Origin: Bacteroidota bacterium
GTDB taxonomy: Bacteria > Bacteroidota > Bacteroidia > Bacteroidales > Porphyromonadaceae
Direction: 5' to 3'
DNA length: 37,695 nucleotides
Assembly (NCBI GenBank): GCA_023396255.1
Contig: JAEWWU010000009.1
Span: forward strand, 1-37,695
The position numbers and the translations under genes are program-made. A model generated the notes under the pieces. The model was given only the letters and a program-made list of their open reading frames with translations, was not told the DNA's origin and searched no databases. Positions 25,714-34,656 of the stretch are shown here, in pieces; the stretch's first letter is position 1; every line of letters begins with the position of its first letter.

Positions 25714-26842
25714 ATGATTACAGCAGACCAACTTAATGAATTGTTGGAGCGCACGGAAGCGCTGAGGGGGTATCTTTGACATCGATAACAAACGAATCCA
25801 GTTAGAAGAAGAAGAACTAAAAACCCAAGATCCCGATTTTTGGCTAGACAATAAACGAGCAGAAATGCAAATGCGTAAGGTAAAGGACTTACGTAATTGG
25901 ATTGAAGCTTATGAAGCTGTTCGATCTGCGTCTGACGAAGTCCAATTTGCTTATGACTTCTACAAAGAAGAAGCCATAGAGGAAGAGGAGGTAGATACTG
26001 CTTATAAAAGTGCCATTGAAATATTAGAACAGACAGAGCTCAAGAATATGCTTCGGGCCGAAGAAGATCGGTTGGGAGCCGTTCTCAAGGTAAATGCCGG
26101 TGCCGGAGGAACAGAGAGCCAAGATTGGGCCTCTATGTTGGTACGTATGTACCAGCGATATGCAGAAAAATCTGGATATAAGGTAACCATAACCAACTGG
26201 CAAGATGGCGATGAGGCCGGAATCAAGACCGTAACGATGCAAATTGAAGGAGATTTGGCGTATGGTTTTCTCAAAAGCGAAAACGGGGTACACCGCCTGG
26301 TACGCGTTTCTCCGTACAACGCCCAAGGAAAACGTATGACCTCCTTTGCCTCTGTATTCGTTGTGCCATTGGTAGATGATACAATACAAGTAGAAGTCAA
26401 TCCTGCCAACATTTCTTGGGATACATTCCGTTCAAGTGGAGCCGGTGGACAAAATGTAAACAAAGTGGAAACTGGTGTGCGCCTACATTATGTGTATACC
26501 GATAAGGAGACAGGGGAAAGCAAAGAGATTGTTATTGAAAATACGGAAACGCGCTCACAGTTGGATAACCGAGAAAATGCATTGCGACTTCTCCGCTCCC
26601 AGCTCTATGACATAGAATTGGAAAAGCGCAGAGCCGAGCAGAATAAGATAGAGGCGGGGAAAAAGAAAATCGAATGGGGATCACAAATCCGCAGCTACGT
26701 TTTCGACGATCGTCGCGTCAAAGATCATAGAACCAATTATCAGACTTCTGATATTACCGGGGTTATGGACGGAAATATTGATGCTTTTATAAAGGCTTAT
26801 TTAATGGAAACAGGAGGAGCCTCCTCCGCAGGGGAAGCCTAA
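25714..26842 (+). CDS. prfB: Peptide chain release factor 2 with programmed +1 frameshift
   Basis: The gene begins at ATG 25714, runs 21 codons to an in-frame TGA at 25777-25779, and continues in the +1 frame from GAC 25778-25780, giving 375 aa. The site is AGGGGG-TAT-CTT-TGA-C (25765-25780), the classic prfB arrangement: an internal Shine-Dalgarno-like AGGGGG, the slippery CTT and a poor-context TGA, so low RF2 promotes shifting and the factor autoregulates. Catalytic GGQ is at 244-246. The stop-codon recognition tripeptide reads SPY (199-201) where E. coli has SPF. RF2 releases peptides at UAA and UGA. Taking only the 25865-26842 frame would miss the first 50 residues. Confidence 0.97.
25765..25780 (+). 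promoter_or_regulatory. prfB recoding site
   Basis: AGGGGGTATCTTTGAC: Shine-Dalgarno-like block, slippery CTT codon, in-frame TGA followed by C. It has the same layout as the E. coli prfB frameshift site. Confidence 0.95.
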
Positions 26843-26887
26843 TTTATAATCTTCACTTTCTTTTACCACAGACTTATCCTAAAAATA

Positions 26888-28696
26888 ATGATTGTTTGTA
26901 TTGCCGAAAAGCCCTCAGTAGCACGAGATCTTGCTCGTATACTGGGGGCTACCCATACCCACCCCGGATTCATAGAAGGCAATGGATATGCGGTGACTTG
27001 GGCCTTTGGTCACCTATGCACACTCAAAGATCCGCAAGATTACCAAATAAGCTGGAAACGGTGGTGTCTTTCCGATTTGCCAATAATCCCTCCCGGACGA
27101 TTTGGGATAAAACTCAAAGAAGACGAAGGGATAAAAAAGCAATTTGCCATCATCAAAGAATTAGTATCCAAAGCAGAATATGTGATTAACTGTGGTGATG
27201 CCGGGCAGGAAGGAGAACTCATACAGCGTTGGATTTTACAATTGGCCGAGTGTAATTGTCCGGTAAAAAGATTATGGATATCCTCCTTGACTGATCAAGC
27301 AATTAAAGAAGGTTTCAGCCAACTAAAAACAGAAGAAGAGCTTCGTCCTCTCTTTTATGCCGGACTAGCCCGGGCAATTGGTGATTGGTTGTTGGGTATA
27401 AATGCAACTCGTTTGTACACTGTACGCTATGCTCACTCCAAGCAAATATTATCTGTGGGACGAGTTCAGACGCCTACTTTGGCTCTAATCGTCAATCGAC
27501 AAAGAGAAATTGAGCAATTCACCCCTGTAACAACTTATATCCTACACACAACATACAATGGGGTGCTATTCAAAAGCGAAGAAGAGCCCTTCTCAACCAT
27601 AGACGATGCTCTGAAAAAAGCAGAGGCTATCACAGATCAACTTTTCGAAATCAAAAAAATCGAGAAGAAAACCACTAAAGAATACCCCCCCAAGCTATTC
27701 GATTTGACTTCCTTACAGGTAGAGGCAAACAAGAAATTTGGCTTCACCGCAGAAGAAACCCTGCAAACAATTCAATCTTTGTATGAAAAGAAGCTCACGA
27801 CCTATCCCCGAGTAGATACAACCTACCTACCAGAAGATATGTATCCCAAAATAATCTCCATCCTCAAAGGAATAGCTCCACATCCTCATTGCAGTTGTCA
27901 CGTAGCACCTCTCTTACAAGGCAGTAAAATATCTAAGAGCAAAAAGGTATTTGACAATAAAAAGATAACAGACCACCACGCTATTGTTCCCACAGAAATT
28001 GCCCCTACTCACTTGGAGGGCAAGGAGCTGAGCATCTACAATCTAGTTGCTTTACGATTCATTGCAGCTTTCTATCCGGAGGCACATATAGCCAATACGA
28101 CTGTTAAAGGAATAGCGGGCGATATTTCATTCAAAACAACCGGTCGTATGATCATAAAAGAGGGATGGCATATTGTGCTCAAAGATTCTTCTGCGAAAAG
28201 CAGCAATACAATATCGACAGAGGAAACCAAACCACTCCCCTCTTTTTCCATAGGAGAGACAGGTGCACACTGTCCGGAAGTTAAAGAATCAACCTCACAG
28301 CCTCCAAAACTATACACAGAAGCAACCCTATTGAGAGCTATGGAAACTGCTGGGAAAATGGTGGAGGATGAAGAGCTTAGGGACTTACTCAAGGAAAATG
28401 GGATCGGTCGTCCATCCACACGAGCCGCTATTATAGAAACTTTATTCAAGCGAGGCTATATTGTACGTGACGGAAAATCGATACGGGCAACTACAACCGG
28501 GATTGAATTGATCGAAACAATTCTAAATCCCCTACTGAAAAGTGCCGAATTAACTGGAATATGGGAACGCAAGCTCCGGCAAATAGAGAGAGAAGAATAT
28601 GATGTAAATCAATTTATGGTAGAGCTAAAAGAGATGGTAGCTCTCTTAATCAATGAGGTTCTATGCCCTGCTAAAAGGACAGATTTGGAAATGTAG
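26888..28696 (+). CDS. topB: DNA topoisomerase III
   Basis: 602 aa type IA topoisomerase. The N-terminal Toprim domain has IAEKPSVARDLA (catalytic Glu7) and GDAGQEGEL (103-111). Strand cleavage uses Tyr306 in KKLTTYPRVDTTYL, and SVGRVQTPTLALIVNRQ (189-205) is the family signature. The C-terminus GIGRPSTRAAIIETLFKRGYI and ILNPLLKSAELTGIWERKL completes the core; no zinc-ribbon tail is present, so it is shorter than E. coli TopB. It decatenates DNA intermediates. It lies 45 bases after prfB. Confidence 0.93.
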   Translation: MIVCIAEKPSVARDLARILGATHTHPGFIEGNGYAVTWAFGHLCTLKDPQDYQISWKRWCLSDLPIIPPGRFGIKLKEDEGIKKQFAIIKELVSKAEYVINCGDAGQEGELIQRWILQLAECNCPVKRLWISSLTDQAIKEGFSQLKTEEELRPLFYAGLARAIGDWLLGINATRLYTVRYAHSKQILSVGRVQTPTLALIVNRQREIEQFTPVTTYILHTTYNGVLFKSEEEPFSTIDDALKKAEAITDQLFEIKKIEKKTTKEYPPKLFDLTSLQVEANKKFGFTAEETLQTIQSLYEKKLTTYPRVDTTYLPEDMYPKIISILKGIAPHPHCSCHVAPLLQGSKISKSKKVFDNKKITDHHAIVPTEIAPTHLEGKELSIYNLVALRFIAAFYPEAHIANTTVKGIAGDISFKTTGRMIIKEGWHIVLKDSSAKSSNTISTEETKPLPSFSIGETGAHCPEVKESTSQPPKLYTEATLLRAMETAGKMVEDEELRDLLKENGIGRPSTRAAIIETLFKRGYIVRDGKSIRATTTGIELIETILNPLLKSAELTGIWERKLRQIEREEYDVNQFMVELKEMVALLINEVLCPAKRTDLEM

Positions 28697-28705
28697 TTAC
28701 GAGTT

Positions 28706-29452
28706 ATGAACAAATCAGATAATAAATTCCATACAAATTCTCTTATCCCCGATCACGCACAGATTCATCAGCTAAATGAAATTGTGCCCATAAGTCTGCA
28801 AAAATCCTATACCTATTCCTTAGAACAATTGGTTCGAAGCTCCAAAAGGCAAGAAAAAGAATTTCATCTTTCTCCTTTTAGGTTACAACAAATACGGGCA
28901 ATACTACACAACTTAGACTCTGATAACGACTCAAGCAAATATCTCGCATTACAAGAGTTAGCTTGCAGCAAACAGATCGAAGCTTTAAGAATGATTGAAG
29001 AGTTTCTCCTATTTGCTCACGAAGATTTGCGTTTATGGGCCCTACTCGCCCACCTACAAGCCAAAGCCGGAGTACTATCAACCTTGTTAGATGAGGAACA
29101 GATCGTCATTAGCAGTGGTTTGGGAGGTAAAGACGGATTGATGCGATTTATGTCCTACATAGTGGCACAAGAGAAAATAGATTTCGAAGAATATCAGCAC
29201 AAGCTGATAATTCGTGAATTAAAAGAACAAATAGAGAAAAGAAAAGGTTTTTTGGAAAAGGTAGAGCCTTACAATCGGTTTATTATATACACTTTTCTAT
29301 TTCCATTAGGATTGAATCCCAAAGAGACAATTTCAGAAGTCATTACCGAATGCAACAATTACGGCAATTTTGTCTCGCCCAAATTTTCTATAACCAATAT
29401 AGATATACTTACAGAAGAAAAAGTAAAGAAAGAGCTCGGTAATTCTATCTAA
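28706..29452 (+). CDS. Conserved hypothetical protein after topB
   Basis: 248 aa, nine bases after topB, so co-transcribed. No signal peptide or membrane segment. The central part is helical and resembles HEAT-like repeats (KYLALQELACSKQIEALRMIEEFLLFAHEDLRLWALLAHLQAKAG), then ISSGLGGKDGLMRFMSYIV, a glycine-rich motif I associate with uncharacterised Bacteroidota proteins, and a charged C-terminal half. Function unknown. Confidence 0.7.
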   Translation: MNKSDNKFHTNSLIPDHAQIHQLNEIVPISLQKSYTYSLEQLVRSSKRQEKEFHLSPFRLQQIRAILHNLDSDNDSSKYLALQELACSKQIEALRMIEEFLLFAHEDLRLWALLAHLQAKAGVLSTLLDEEQIVISSGLGGKDGLMRFMSYIVAQEKIDFEEYQHKLIIRELKEQIEKRKGFLEKVEPYNRFIIYTFLFPLGLNPKETISEVITECNNYGNFVSPKFSITNIDILTEEKVKKELGNSI

Positions 29453-29483
29453 AAACCTCTCTCCACTTGTCTATTATCCCCAA

Positions 29484-29525
29484 TAAAAAAGAGTTCGAAG
29501 CACAGACTTCGAACTCTTTTTTGTA
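29484..29525. terminator. Bidirectional terminator between topB and the decarboxylase operon
   Basis: Perfect 10-bp stem GAGTTCGAAG (29491-29500) with CTTCGAACTC (29507-29516), loop CACAGA, flanked by A6 on the left and T6 on the right. It can stop transcription from both convergent units. Confidence 0.9.
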
Positions 29526-29542
29526 CAATAATTTCCTTTATT

Positions 29543-30697
29543 CTAAGCTAAAAAACCCAATAAAACACCGGCAGCAACGGCAGAACCGATAACTCCGGCA
29601 ACATTGGGCCCCATAGCATGCATCAATAGATGGTTACCCGGATCATATTCCTGCCCAACAATCTGAGATATACGGGCTGAATCAGGAACAGCTGATACCC
29701 CGGCATTGCCAATGAGGGGATTGATCTTATTATCCTTGCGCAAAAAGAGATTGAGGAGCTTAACAAACAAAACTCCTGCACAGGTGGCCAAAACAAAGGA
29801 GAAAGCCCCTATCAAGAAAATTTTGATCGAATTCCAAGTGAGGAATTGAGTGGCTTGAGTAGAAGCTCCAACAGTCACCCCTAAAAGGATGGTAATAACA
29901 TCAACCAGAGGACCACGAGCCGTCTCTGCTAAACGTTTGGTTACACCACTCTCTTTAAGAAGATTTCCAAAAAACAACATTCCTAAAAGAGGAAGCCCAG
30001 ATGGAACCAAGAAACAAGTTAAAAGAAGTCCAAAGACAGGGAAAATAATCTTTTCCGTCTTGGAAACAGCTCTTGCCGGTTTCATTCGAATCACTCTTTC
30101 TTTCTTGGTTGTCAAAAGCTTCATAAATGGAGGTTGTATAATGGGTACCAAAGCCATATACGAATACGCCGAAACGGCAATTGCTCCCAATAAATCCGGG
30201 GCCAGTTTAGAAGACAAGAAAATAGCTGTAGGACCATCTGCTCCTCCTATAATGGCTGTTGCTCCCGCTTGATTGGGCTCAAAACCCAACTGTAAGGCTA
30301 GAATATAGGAACCAAAAATACCAAACTGCGCAGCAGCTCCTATGAGCATCAACTTTGGATTAGATATCAATGCCGAGAAATCCGTCATAGCACCAATACC
30401 AAGGAAAATAAGAGGAGGATACCACCCCTGTCTCACTCCCTGATAAAGTATATTTAGAACAGATCCTTCTTCATAAATACCAATTTGAAGAGCAGCATCC
30501 TTAAATGGGATATTTCCAATGAGCATCCCAAAACCTATCGGAATAAGCAATAAAGGTTCAAATTCATATCTGATTGCCAGAAAGATAAAAAAGACCCCAA
30601 CTGCAATCATAGCAAAGTGCCCCCAAGTTGCATTGGCAAACCCGGTAAAAGACCAAAAGGTTTCTAAATTTTGCAATAAAAAATTACCAAAATCCAT
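29543..30697 (-). CDS. mmdB: Sodium-pumping decarboxylase beta subunit
   Basis: 384 aa, highly hydrophobic, about nine to ten membrane segments. Diagnostic are GIGAMTDFSALISNPK, IIGGADGPTAIFLSSKLAPDLLGAIAVSAYSYMALVPIIQPP and the C-terminal NHLLMHAMGPNVAGVIGSAVAAGVLL, all conserved in OadB/MmdB/GcdB. In the family this subunit couples decarboxylation of the carboxybiotin carrier to outward Na+ transport; the aspartate in GGADGPT is an essential Na+-binding residue. It is the last gene of the operon, 38 bases after the biotin-carrier gene, and ends at the bidirectional terminator. Confidence 0.94.
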   Translation of the reverse strand: MDFGNFLLQNLETFWSFTGFANATWGHFAMIAVGVFFIFLAIRYEFEPLLLIPIGFGMLIGNIPFKDAALQIGIYEEGSVLNILYQGVRQGWYPPLIFLGIGAMTDFSALISNPKLMLIGAAAQFGIFGSYILALQLGFEPNQAGATAIIGGADGPTAIFLSSKLAPDLLGAIAVSAYSYMALVPIIQPPFMKLLTTKKERVIRMKPARAVSKTEKIIFPVFGLLLTCFLVPSGLPLLGMLFFGNLLKESGVTKRLAETARGPLVDVITILLGVTVGASTQATQFLTWNSIKIFLIGAFSFVLATCAGVLFVKLLNLFLRKDNKINPLIGNAGVSAVPDSARISQIVGQEYDPGNHLLMHAMGPNVAGVIGSAVAAGVLLGFLA

Positions 30698-30735
30698 TTT
30701 TATTGTATCTGTAGCTATTATTATAGAAAGCTATA

Positions 30736-31173
30736 TCAACCAATTATCATAATATCGGTTCCTTCCAAAATAGCATCTCCCTTTTTTACCTTTATTTCTT
30801 TTACAACTCCATCGCTCTCGGCGTTGATGTTGTTTTCCATTTTCATAGCTTCCAAGACTGCTACCTTTTGTCCTCTTTTTACTGTATCCCCAACACTAAC
30901 CACAATATCGAGAATAACACCGGGAAGAGGAGCCTTAATGCCATTGGCAGAGCCACCGGATGCAGGAGCAGACGGAATAACCTTAGTCGTTGGAGCCGAA
31001 GCCATCACGGGGCGCTGTACAACGGGTTTCTTTATTGCCGGTTTCTTCTTATCGGTGATCATTTCTACATTATAAGGAGTTCCATTTACCTCCAACTCGG
31101 CATTCCCGTCCTCTACCTTGTTGATTACAACAGTATATTCAACTCCATTGATTTTGTATTTGTACTCTTTCAT
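30736..31173 (-). CDS. mmdC: Biotin carboxyl carrier subunit of the decarboxylase
   Basis: 145 aa. The C-terminal biotinyl domain (about 78-145) carries EAMKMENN with the biotinylated Lys111. A Pro/Ala/Lys-rich flexible linker (about 43-76) joins it to an N-terminal segment (MKEYKYKINGVEYTVVINK) that probably docks to the complex. It transfers the carboxyl group from the alpha subunit to the beta subunit. Position between the epsilon and beta genes matches the mmd operons of propionate producers. Confidence 0.93.
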   Translation of the reverse strand: MKEYKYKINGVEYTVVINKVEDGNAELEVNGTPYNVEMITDKKKPAIKKPVVQRPVMASAPTTKVIPSAPASGGSANGIKAPLPGVILDIVVSVGDTVKRGQKVAVLEAMKMENNINAESDGVVKEIKVKKGDAILEGTDIMIIG

Positions 31174-31209
31174 AATTAGAGAATTGTATTTTACGTTTTA
31201 CTTAGTTTA

Positions 31210-31437
31210 TTAATACTCAATAAGAGTGGGCTTTATCCTCATATTGTGAGACTTAAGCGACCAAGAAGATACTCCCACGGAATGTTTAATTGTGAGCACT
31301 CGTGGTTCTGTTGTTTCTTCCAATCCTTGCGCCTGGGTTATTGACAATGCAATAACGGCAAGAACGTCTGCCGAGATCGAAGTCTCAGCCACCACTCTTT
31401 TCTTATCAGTCGCCTTGGGCGCTTTTTTTGTAGCCAT
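31210..31437 (-). CDS. mmdE: Small decarboxylase subunit, epsilon-like
   Basis: 75 aa. A Lys/Ala-rich N-terminus is followed by DVLAVIALSITQAQG, VLTIKHSVGVSSWSLKSHNMRIKP, which visibly parallels the C-terminus of the neighbouring delta subunit (AIAAIAMTLMELEQ, GIITIRR, SWNSKLFGLRTFNR). In Veillonella the small epsilon subunit of methylmalonyl-CoA decarboxylase is likewise homologous to the end of delta and stabilises the complex. The symbol rests on this parallel and on gene order. It lies 27 bases after the delta gene. Confidence 0.7.
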   Translation of the reverse strand: MATKKAPKATDKKRVVAETSISADVLAVIALSITQAQGLEETTEPRVLTIKHSVGVSSWSLKSHNMRIKPTLIEY

Positions 31438-31464
31438 AACTTACTGATGATTTGTTTTATTCTA

Positions 31465-32382
31465 TTATCTACCTCTATTAAAAGTTCTCAGTCCGAATAA
31501 TTTTGAATTCCACGATGTAGCAAACTTACGCTCCATACGGCGAATGGTAATGATCCCAAACTCTTCATCGTGTGCCTCTTGTTCCAACTCCATCAAGGTC
31601 ATTGCAATAGCAGCGATAGCATCTCCCGAAACCGGATCTGCACCCTCTTCTTTTGATCTGTTTCCAGAATTGCGTTTCGCCAAAAGAATAGCTACTTTAC
31701 CTAACCCCTTGTAAGCCAAGAAGAGGATTGCCAACCCCGCAAAAACGACCAGCATAGCCGTAATGGTCATAATTCCACCAGTCGAATCGTTTTCTTTGAG
31801 TCGATCCAACTTCTCATTAGAATCCAAAACCTTGTTATTGGTACTGGGAGTGGTGTGCTCCGTTATTTCCCAAGTCTTGCCGCTTTCAGAAACTGTTACC
31901 CCATCTAAGCAACGAGAAAAACTGTGATCAACTGGAATATTTGCCGGTATGGTAACACTATCAATAATGGTTTTTCCATCACTGCTGACAAAGGCTATAA
32001 AATTGGGCTTATCTGCCAATAAGGTAAAACTCGTATGAAAGGTTCCTCTAAGAGGGGTGTTATCTGCCCAAAAAAGAGTGTGTTGGTGCGGTCTTATGGA
32101 AGTTAGCACATCTCCATTGGGAATAGGATATTTCTTAAGATTATTTAGGTCATCAGTCAAAAAGCACCCCTTTATGTCCACTGTACCCGCAGAAGTATTA
32201 TACAATTCTATCCACGGACTATGATTACCATAATTATCTTGATAATTTTTCTCATTAAGAGTAAGAACCTCATTAATTCGAATAGAAGTAACCGATTGTG
32301 CTTGAATAACCCCTACACTCGAGCAAAAAGCCAAAAGGGAAAGAGCCCAAAATCTCATCGATACATTTTTAGTATTATACAT
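31465..32382 (-). CDS. mmdD: Decarboxylase delta (OadG-like) subunit fused to a lamin-tail domain
   Basis: 305 aa. A signal peptide (from M1 or M9; RFWALSLLAFCSSVGVIQA) is followed by a lamin-tail domain at about 31-180 (INEVL, GNHSPWIELYN, VDIKGCFLTDDLNNLKKYPIP). A single membrane helix lies at 203-225 and a cytoplasmic tail at 253-305 is homologous to the epsilon subunit. The helix-plus-tail part is what OadG/MmdD proteins consist of: they anchor the alpha subunit to the membrane-bound beta subunit. The lamin-tail part, which must face the periplasm, is not a normal part of these subunits outside Bacteroidota. It follows mmdA by 68 bases. Confidence 0.8.
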   Translation of the reverse strand: MYNTKNVSMRFWALSLLAFCSSVGVIQAQSVTSIRINEVLTLNEKNYQDNYGNHSPWIELYNTSAGTVDIKGCFLTDDLNNLKKYPIPNGDVLTSIRPHQHTLFWADNTPLRGTFHTSFTLLADKPNFIAFVSSDGKTIIDSVTIPANIPVDHSFSRCLDGVTVSESGKTWEITEHTTPSTNNKVLDSNEKLDRLKENDSTGGIMTITAMLVVFAGLAILFLAYKGLGKVAILLAKRNSGNRSKEEGADPVSGDAIAAIAMTLMELEQEAHDEEFGIITIRRMERKFATSWNSKLFGLRTFNRGR

Positions 32383-32450
32383 ATCGTTCCTTAAAAAATG
32401 GTCTCTCCCTTCCCAAGAAAGGAAGGGGGAGACTTACGTAAGTATTTCAA

Positions 32451-34004
32451 TTATAGAGGAACATTGTCGTGCTTCTTGGCCGGAATAGATTGCTTCTTAG
32501 TTCGCAATTGTTCCAAAGCACGAATAATACGGAAACGTGTATTTCTCGGTTCAATAATGTCGTCAATATAACCGTAAGAGGCTGCATTATAGGGATTTGC
32601 AAATTTTTCTCTATACTCGGCTTCTTTTTCCATTGCCGTTTTGGCAGGATCTTCGGAAGCAGCCACCTCTTTTGCAAAAATAACTTCAACTGCCCCACTG
32701 GGTCCCATAACTGCAATTTCGGCAGAAGGCCAAGCATAGTTGATATCATTGCGCAAATGCTTAGATCCCATTACGATGTAAGCTCCGCCATAGGCCTTAC
32801 GCAAAGTAACTGTTACTTTAGGAACAGTAGCCTCGCCGTAAGCATAGAGCAGTTTTGCTCCGTGAGTAATAACAGCATTATACTCTTGCCCTGTACCTGG
32901 AAGGAAACCGGGAACATCGACAAGAGTTACAATGGGGATATTGAAAGCATCACAGAAACGAATGAAACGGGCAGCCTTACGAGAACTATTGCAGTCCAAG
33001 CTTCCTGCCATTACTTGAGGTTGGTTAGCCACAACTCCCACACTCATACCATTGAAACGGGCAAAACCTACGATAATATTGCGAGCATAATCCGCGTGGA
33101 TTTCCAAAAATTCTCCATTATCTACAATGGCTCCGATCACCTCATACATATCATAAGGACGGTTGGGTTCATCGGGTATTATCTCGTTGAGAGAGTCTTC
33201 CAAACGATCAATGGGGTCCGAGCACTCAACAAAGGGTGCCTCTTCACAATTATTTTGAGGCAAGAATGAAAGAAGATGACGAATAAGACGGATACCATCG
33301 TCTTCGTTATCAACTGCAAAATGGGCAACCCCACTCTTTGCTGCGTGTACATCTGCCCCACCCAATTGTTCTTGAGAAACATCTTCTCCGGTTACAGTTT
33401 TTACAACCTTCGGACCGGTCAAGAACATATAACTCGACCCACGTACCATAATATTGAAGTCGGTAAGGGCCGGAGAATACACAGCACCACCGGCACAAGG
33501 ACCAAAGATTCCCGAAATTTGGGGAATAACCCCCGAAGCCAAAATATTTCGTTCAAAAATTTCGCCGTATCCGCAAAGAGCATTCACCCCCTCTTGAATA
33601 CGGGCTCCACCTGAGTCGTTCAGTCCAATAACAGGAGCCCCCATTTGCATTGCCAAGTCCATAACCTTGCAAATTTTGGCCGCCAACATCTCTCCCAAGG
33701 CTCCCCCTATAACAGTAAAGTCTTGTGCAAACACATATACCAAGCGACCATCGATGGTTCCACTTCCAACCACAACTCCGTCTCCAAGAAATTTAGTCTT
33801 ATCGATTCCAAAATTCGTACTTCTATGCTGTACGAACATATCTATTTCTTCAAAACTACCTTCATCCACGAGGAGTGCTATACGCTCGCGAGCAGTATAT
33901 TTACCCTTTTCGTGCTGCTTTGCAATCTTACTCTCACCTCCCCCAAGACGAGCTGCTTCTCGCTTGGCAATCAGTTCCTTTGTTTTTTCTAACTGAACAC
34001 TCAT
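32451..34004 (-). CDS. mmdA: Methylmalonyl-CoA decarboxylase alpha / carboxyltransferase subunit
   Basis: 517 aa, the usual length of acyl-CoA carboxyltransferase subunits. It has both crotonase-like halves: GGESKIAKQHEKGKYTARERI, GLNDSGGARIQEGV, GPCAGGAVYSPALTDF, then VDVPGFLPGTGQEY, AYGGAYIVMGSKHL and WPSAEIAVMGPSGAV. It transfers the carboxyl group of methylmalonyl-CoA (probably the S form) to biotin. Methylmalonyl-CoA as substrate is inferred from the epimerase gene 43 bases upstream and the delta/epsilon subunits; a propionyl-CoA carboxylase role is less likely with a Na+-pump beta subunit in the operon. Confidence 0.93.
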   Translation of the reverse strand: MSVQLEKTKELIAKREAARLGGGESKIAKQHEKGKYTARERIALLVDEGSFEEIDMFVQHRSTNFGIDKTKFLGDGVVVGSGTIDGRLVYVFAQDFTVIGGALGEMLAAKICKVMDLAMQMGAPVIGLNDSGGARIQEGVNALCGYGEIFERNILASGVIPQISGIFGPCAGGAVYSPALTDFNIMVRGSSYMFLTGPKVVKTVTGEDVSQEQLGGADVHAAKSGVAHFAVDNEDDGIRLIRHLLSFLPQNNCEEAPFVECSDPIDRLEDSLNEIIPDEPNRPYDMYEVIGAIVDNGEFLEIHADYARNIIVGFARFNGMSVGVVANQPQVMAGSLDCNSSRKAARFIRFCDAFNIPIVTLVDVPGFLPGTGQEYNAVITHGAKLLYAYGEATVPKVTVTLRKAYGGAYIVMGSKHLRNDINYAWPSAEIAVMGPSGAVEVIFAKEVAASEDPAKTAMEKEAEYREKFANPYNAASYGYIDDIIEPRNTRFRIIRALEQLRTKKQSIPAKKHDNVPL

Positions 34005-34047
34005 TGTATATATCTAATTGTTATTAATATTCCTTTTTGTAACAGAG

Positions 34048-34470
34048 TCATTTTGCATCTTTGCTGTCACACAACTCCAACAATAATCCGTGGGTACTTT
34101 TTGGATGCAAAAATCCTATGTTCAACCCCTCTGCTCCTTTGCGAGGCTCCATATCGATCAACTGAACCCCTTTATTTTCTGCATCTTTGAGGGCTTCCCC
34201 ACAATCAGGGGTTGCAAAAGCAATATGGTGAATGCCCTCCCCTCTCTTGTCCAAAAATTTGGCAATAGGACTCTCATTCGATGTGGGTTCCAAAAGTTCC
34301 AATTTGGTTTGTCCTATTTGCAAAAAGGCGGTCTTGACCTTTTGGTCAGCCACCTCCTCTATGTTGTAGCATTTAAGACCCAATACTTCCTCAAAGAAAG
34401 GAAGAGACTCACTGATGCTTTTCACAGCTATGCCGATGTGTTCGATGTGAGAAAGATTCATACCTGACAT
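34048..34470 (-). CDS. mce: Methylmalonyl-CoA epimerase
   Basis: 140 aa glyoxalase-fold (VOC) protein. HIEHIGIAVKSISESLPFFEEVLGL at the N-terminus, GQTKLELLEPTSNESPIAKFL and GIHHIAFATPD give the metal-binding His and Glu residues of the family, and GFLHPKSTHGLLLELCD ends it. It interconverts R- and S-methylmalonyl-CoA between the B12-dependent mutase and the decarboxylase. It is the first gene of the mmd operon. ATG 34461 is an alternative start three codons on. Confidence 0.94.
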   Translation of the reverse strand: MSGMNLSHIEHIGIAVKSISESLPFFEEVLGLKCYNIEEVADQKVKTAFLQIGQTKLELLEPTSNESPIAKFLDKRGEGIHHIAFATPDCGEALKDAENKGVQLIDMEPRKGAEGLNIGFLHPKSTHGLLLELCDSKDAK

Positions 34471-34604
34471 TTTTTACAATTATAAATATTCTATTCTAAA
34501 TGATACCCCTAAACTAAGGGAAAGCTCTGCTGCATAGAGTGCTCGAAATTCCAAACAAAACCTGAAATAGATAACAGTCCATTCCGATCCTCGAACACTG
34601 CGCG

Positions 34605-34638
34605 CAAATATAATAATTCAACTTGATTTTGTTACCAA
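34605..34638 (-). promoter_or_regulatory. Predicted promoter of the mce-mmd operon
   Basis: On the minus strand TATATTTG (34605-34612) fits TAnnTTTG, with a TTG at 34636-34638 after a 23-base spacer. It would leave a leader of about 130 bases before mce that contains a small hairpin around CCCTAAACTAAGGG. Confidence 0.5.
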
Positions 34639-34656
34639 TACTTCCGTCAAAAGGAA

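Noticed and set aside
26813..26827. GGAGGAG/CTCCTCC hairpin at the end of prfB as a terminator
   Set aside because: The loop would be too small and no T run follows; it lies within the coding sequence.
25865..26842. prfB as a truncated or frameshifted pseudogene
   Set aside because: The upstream 21 codons and the recoding signal are intact, so this is normal programmed frameshifting.
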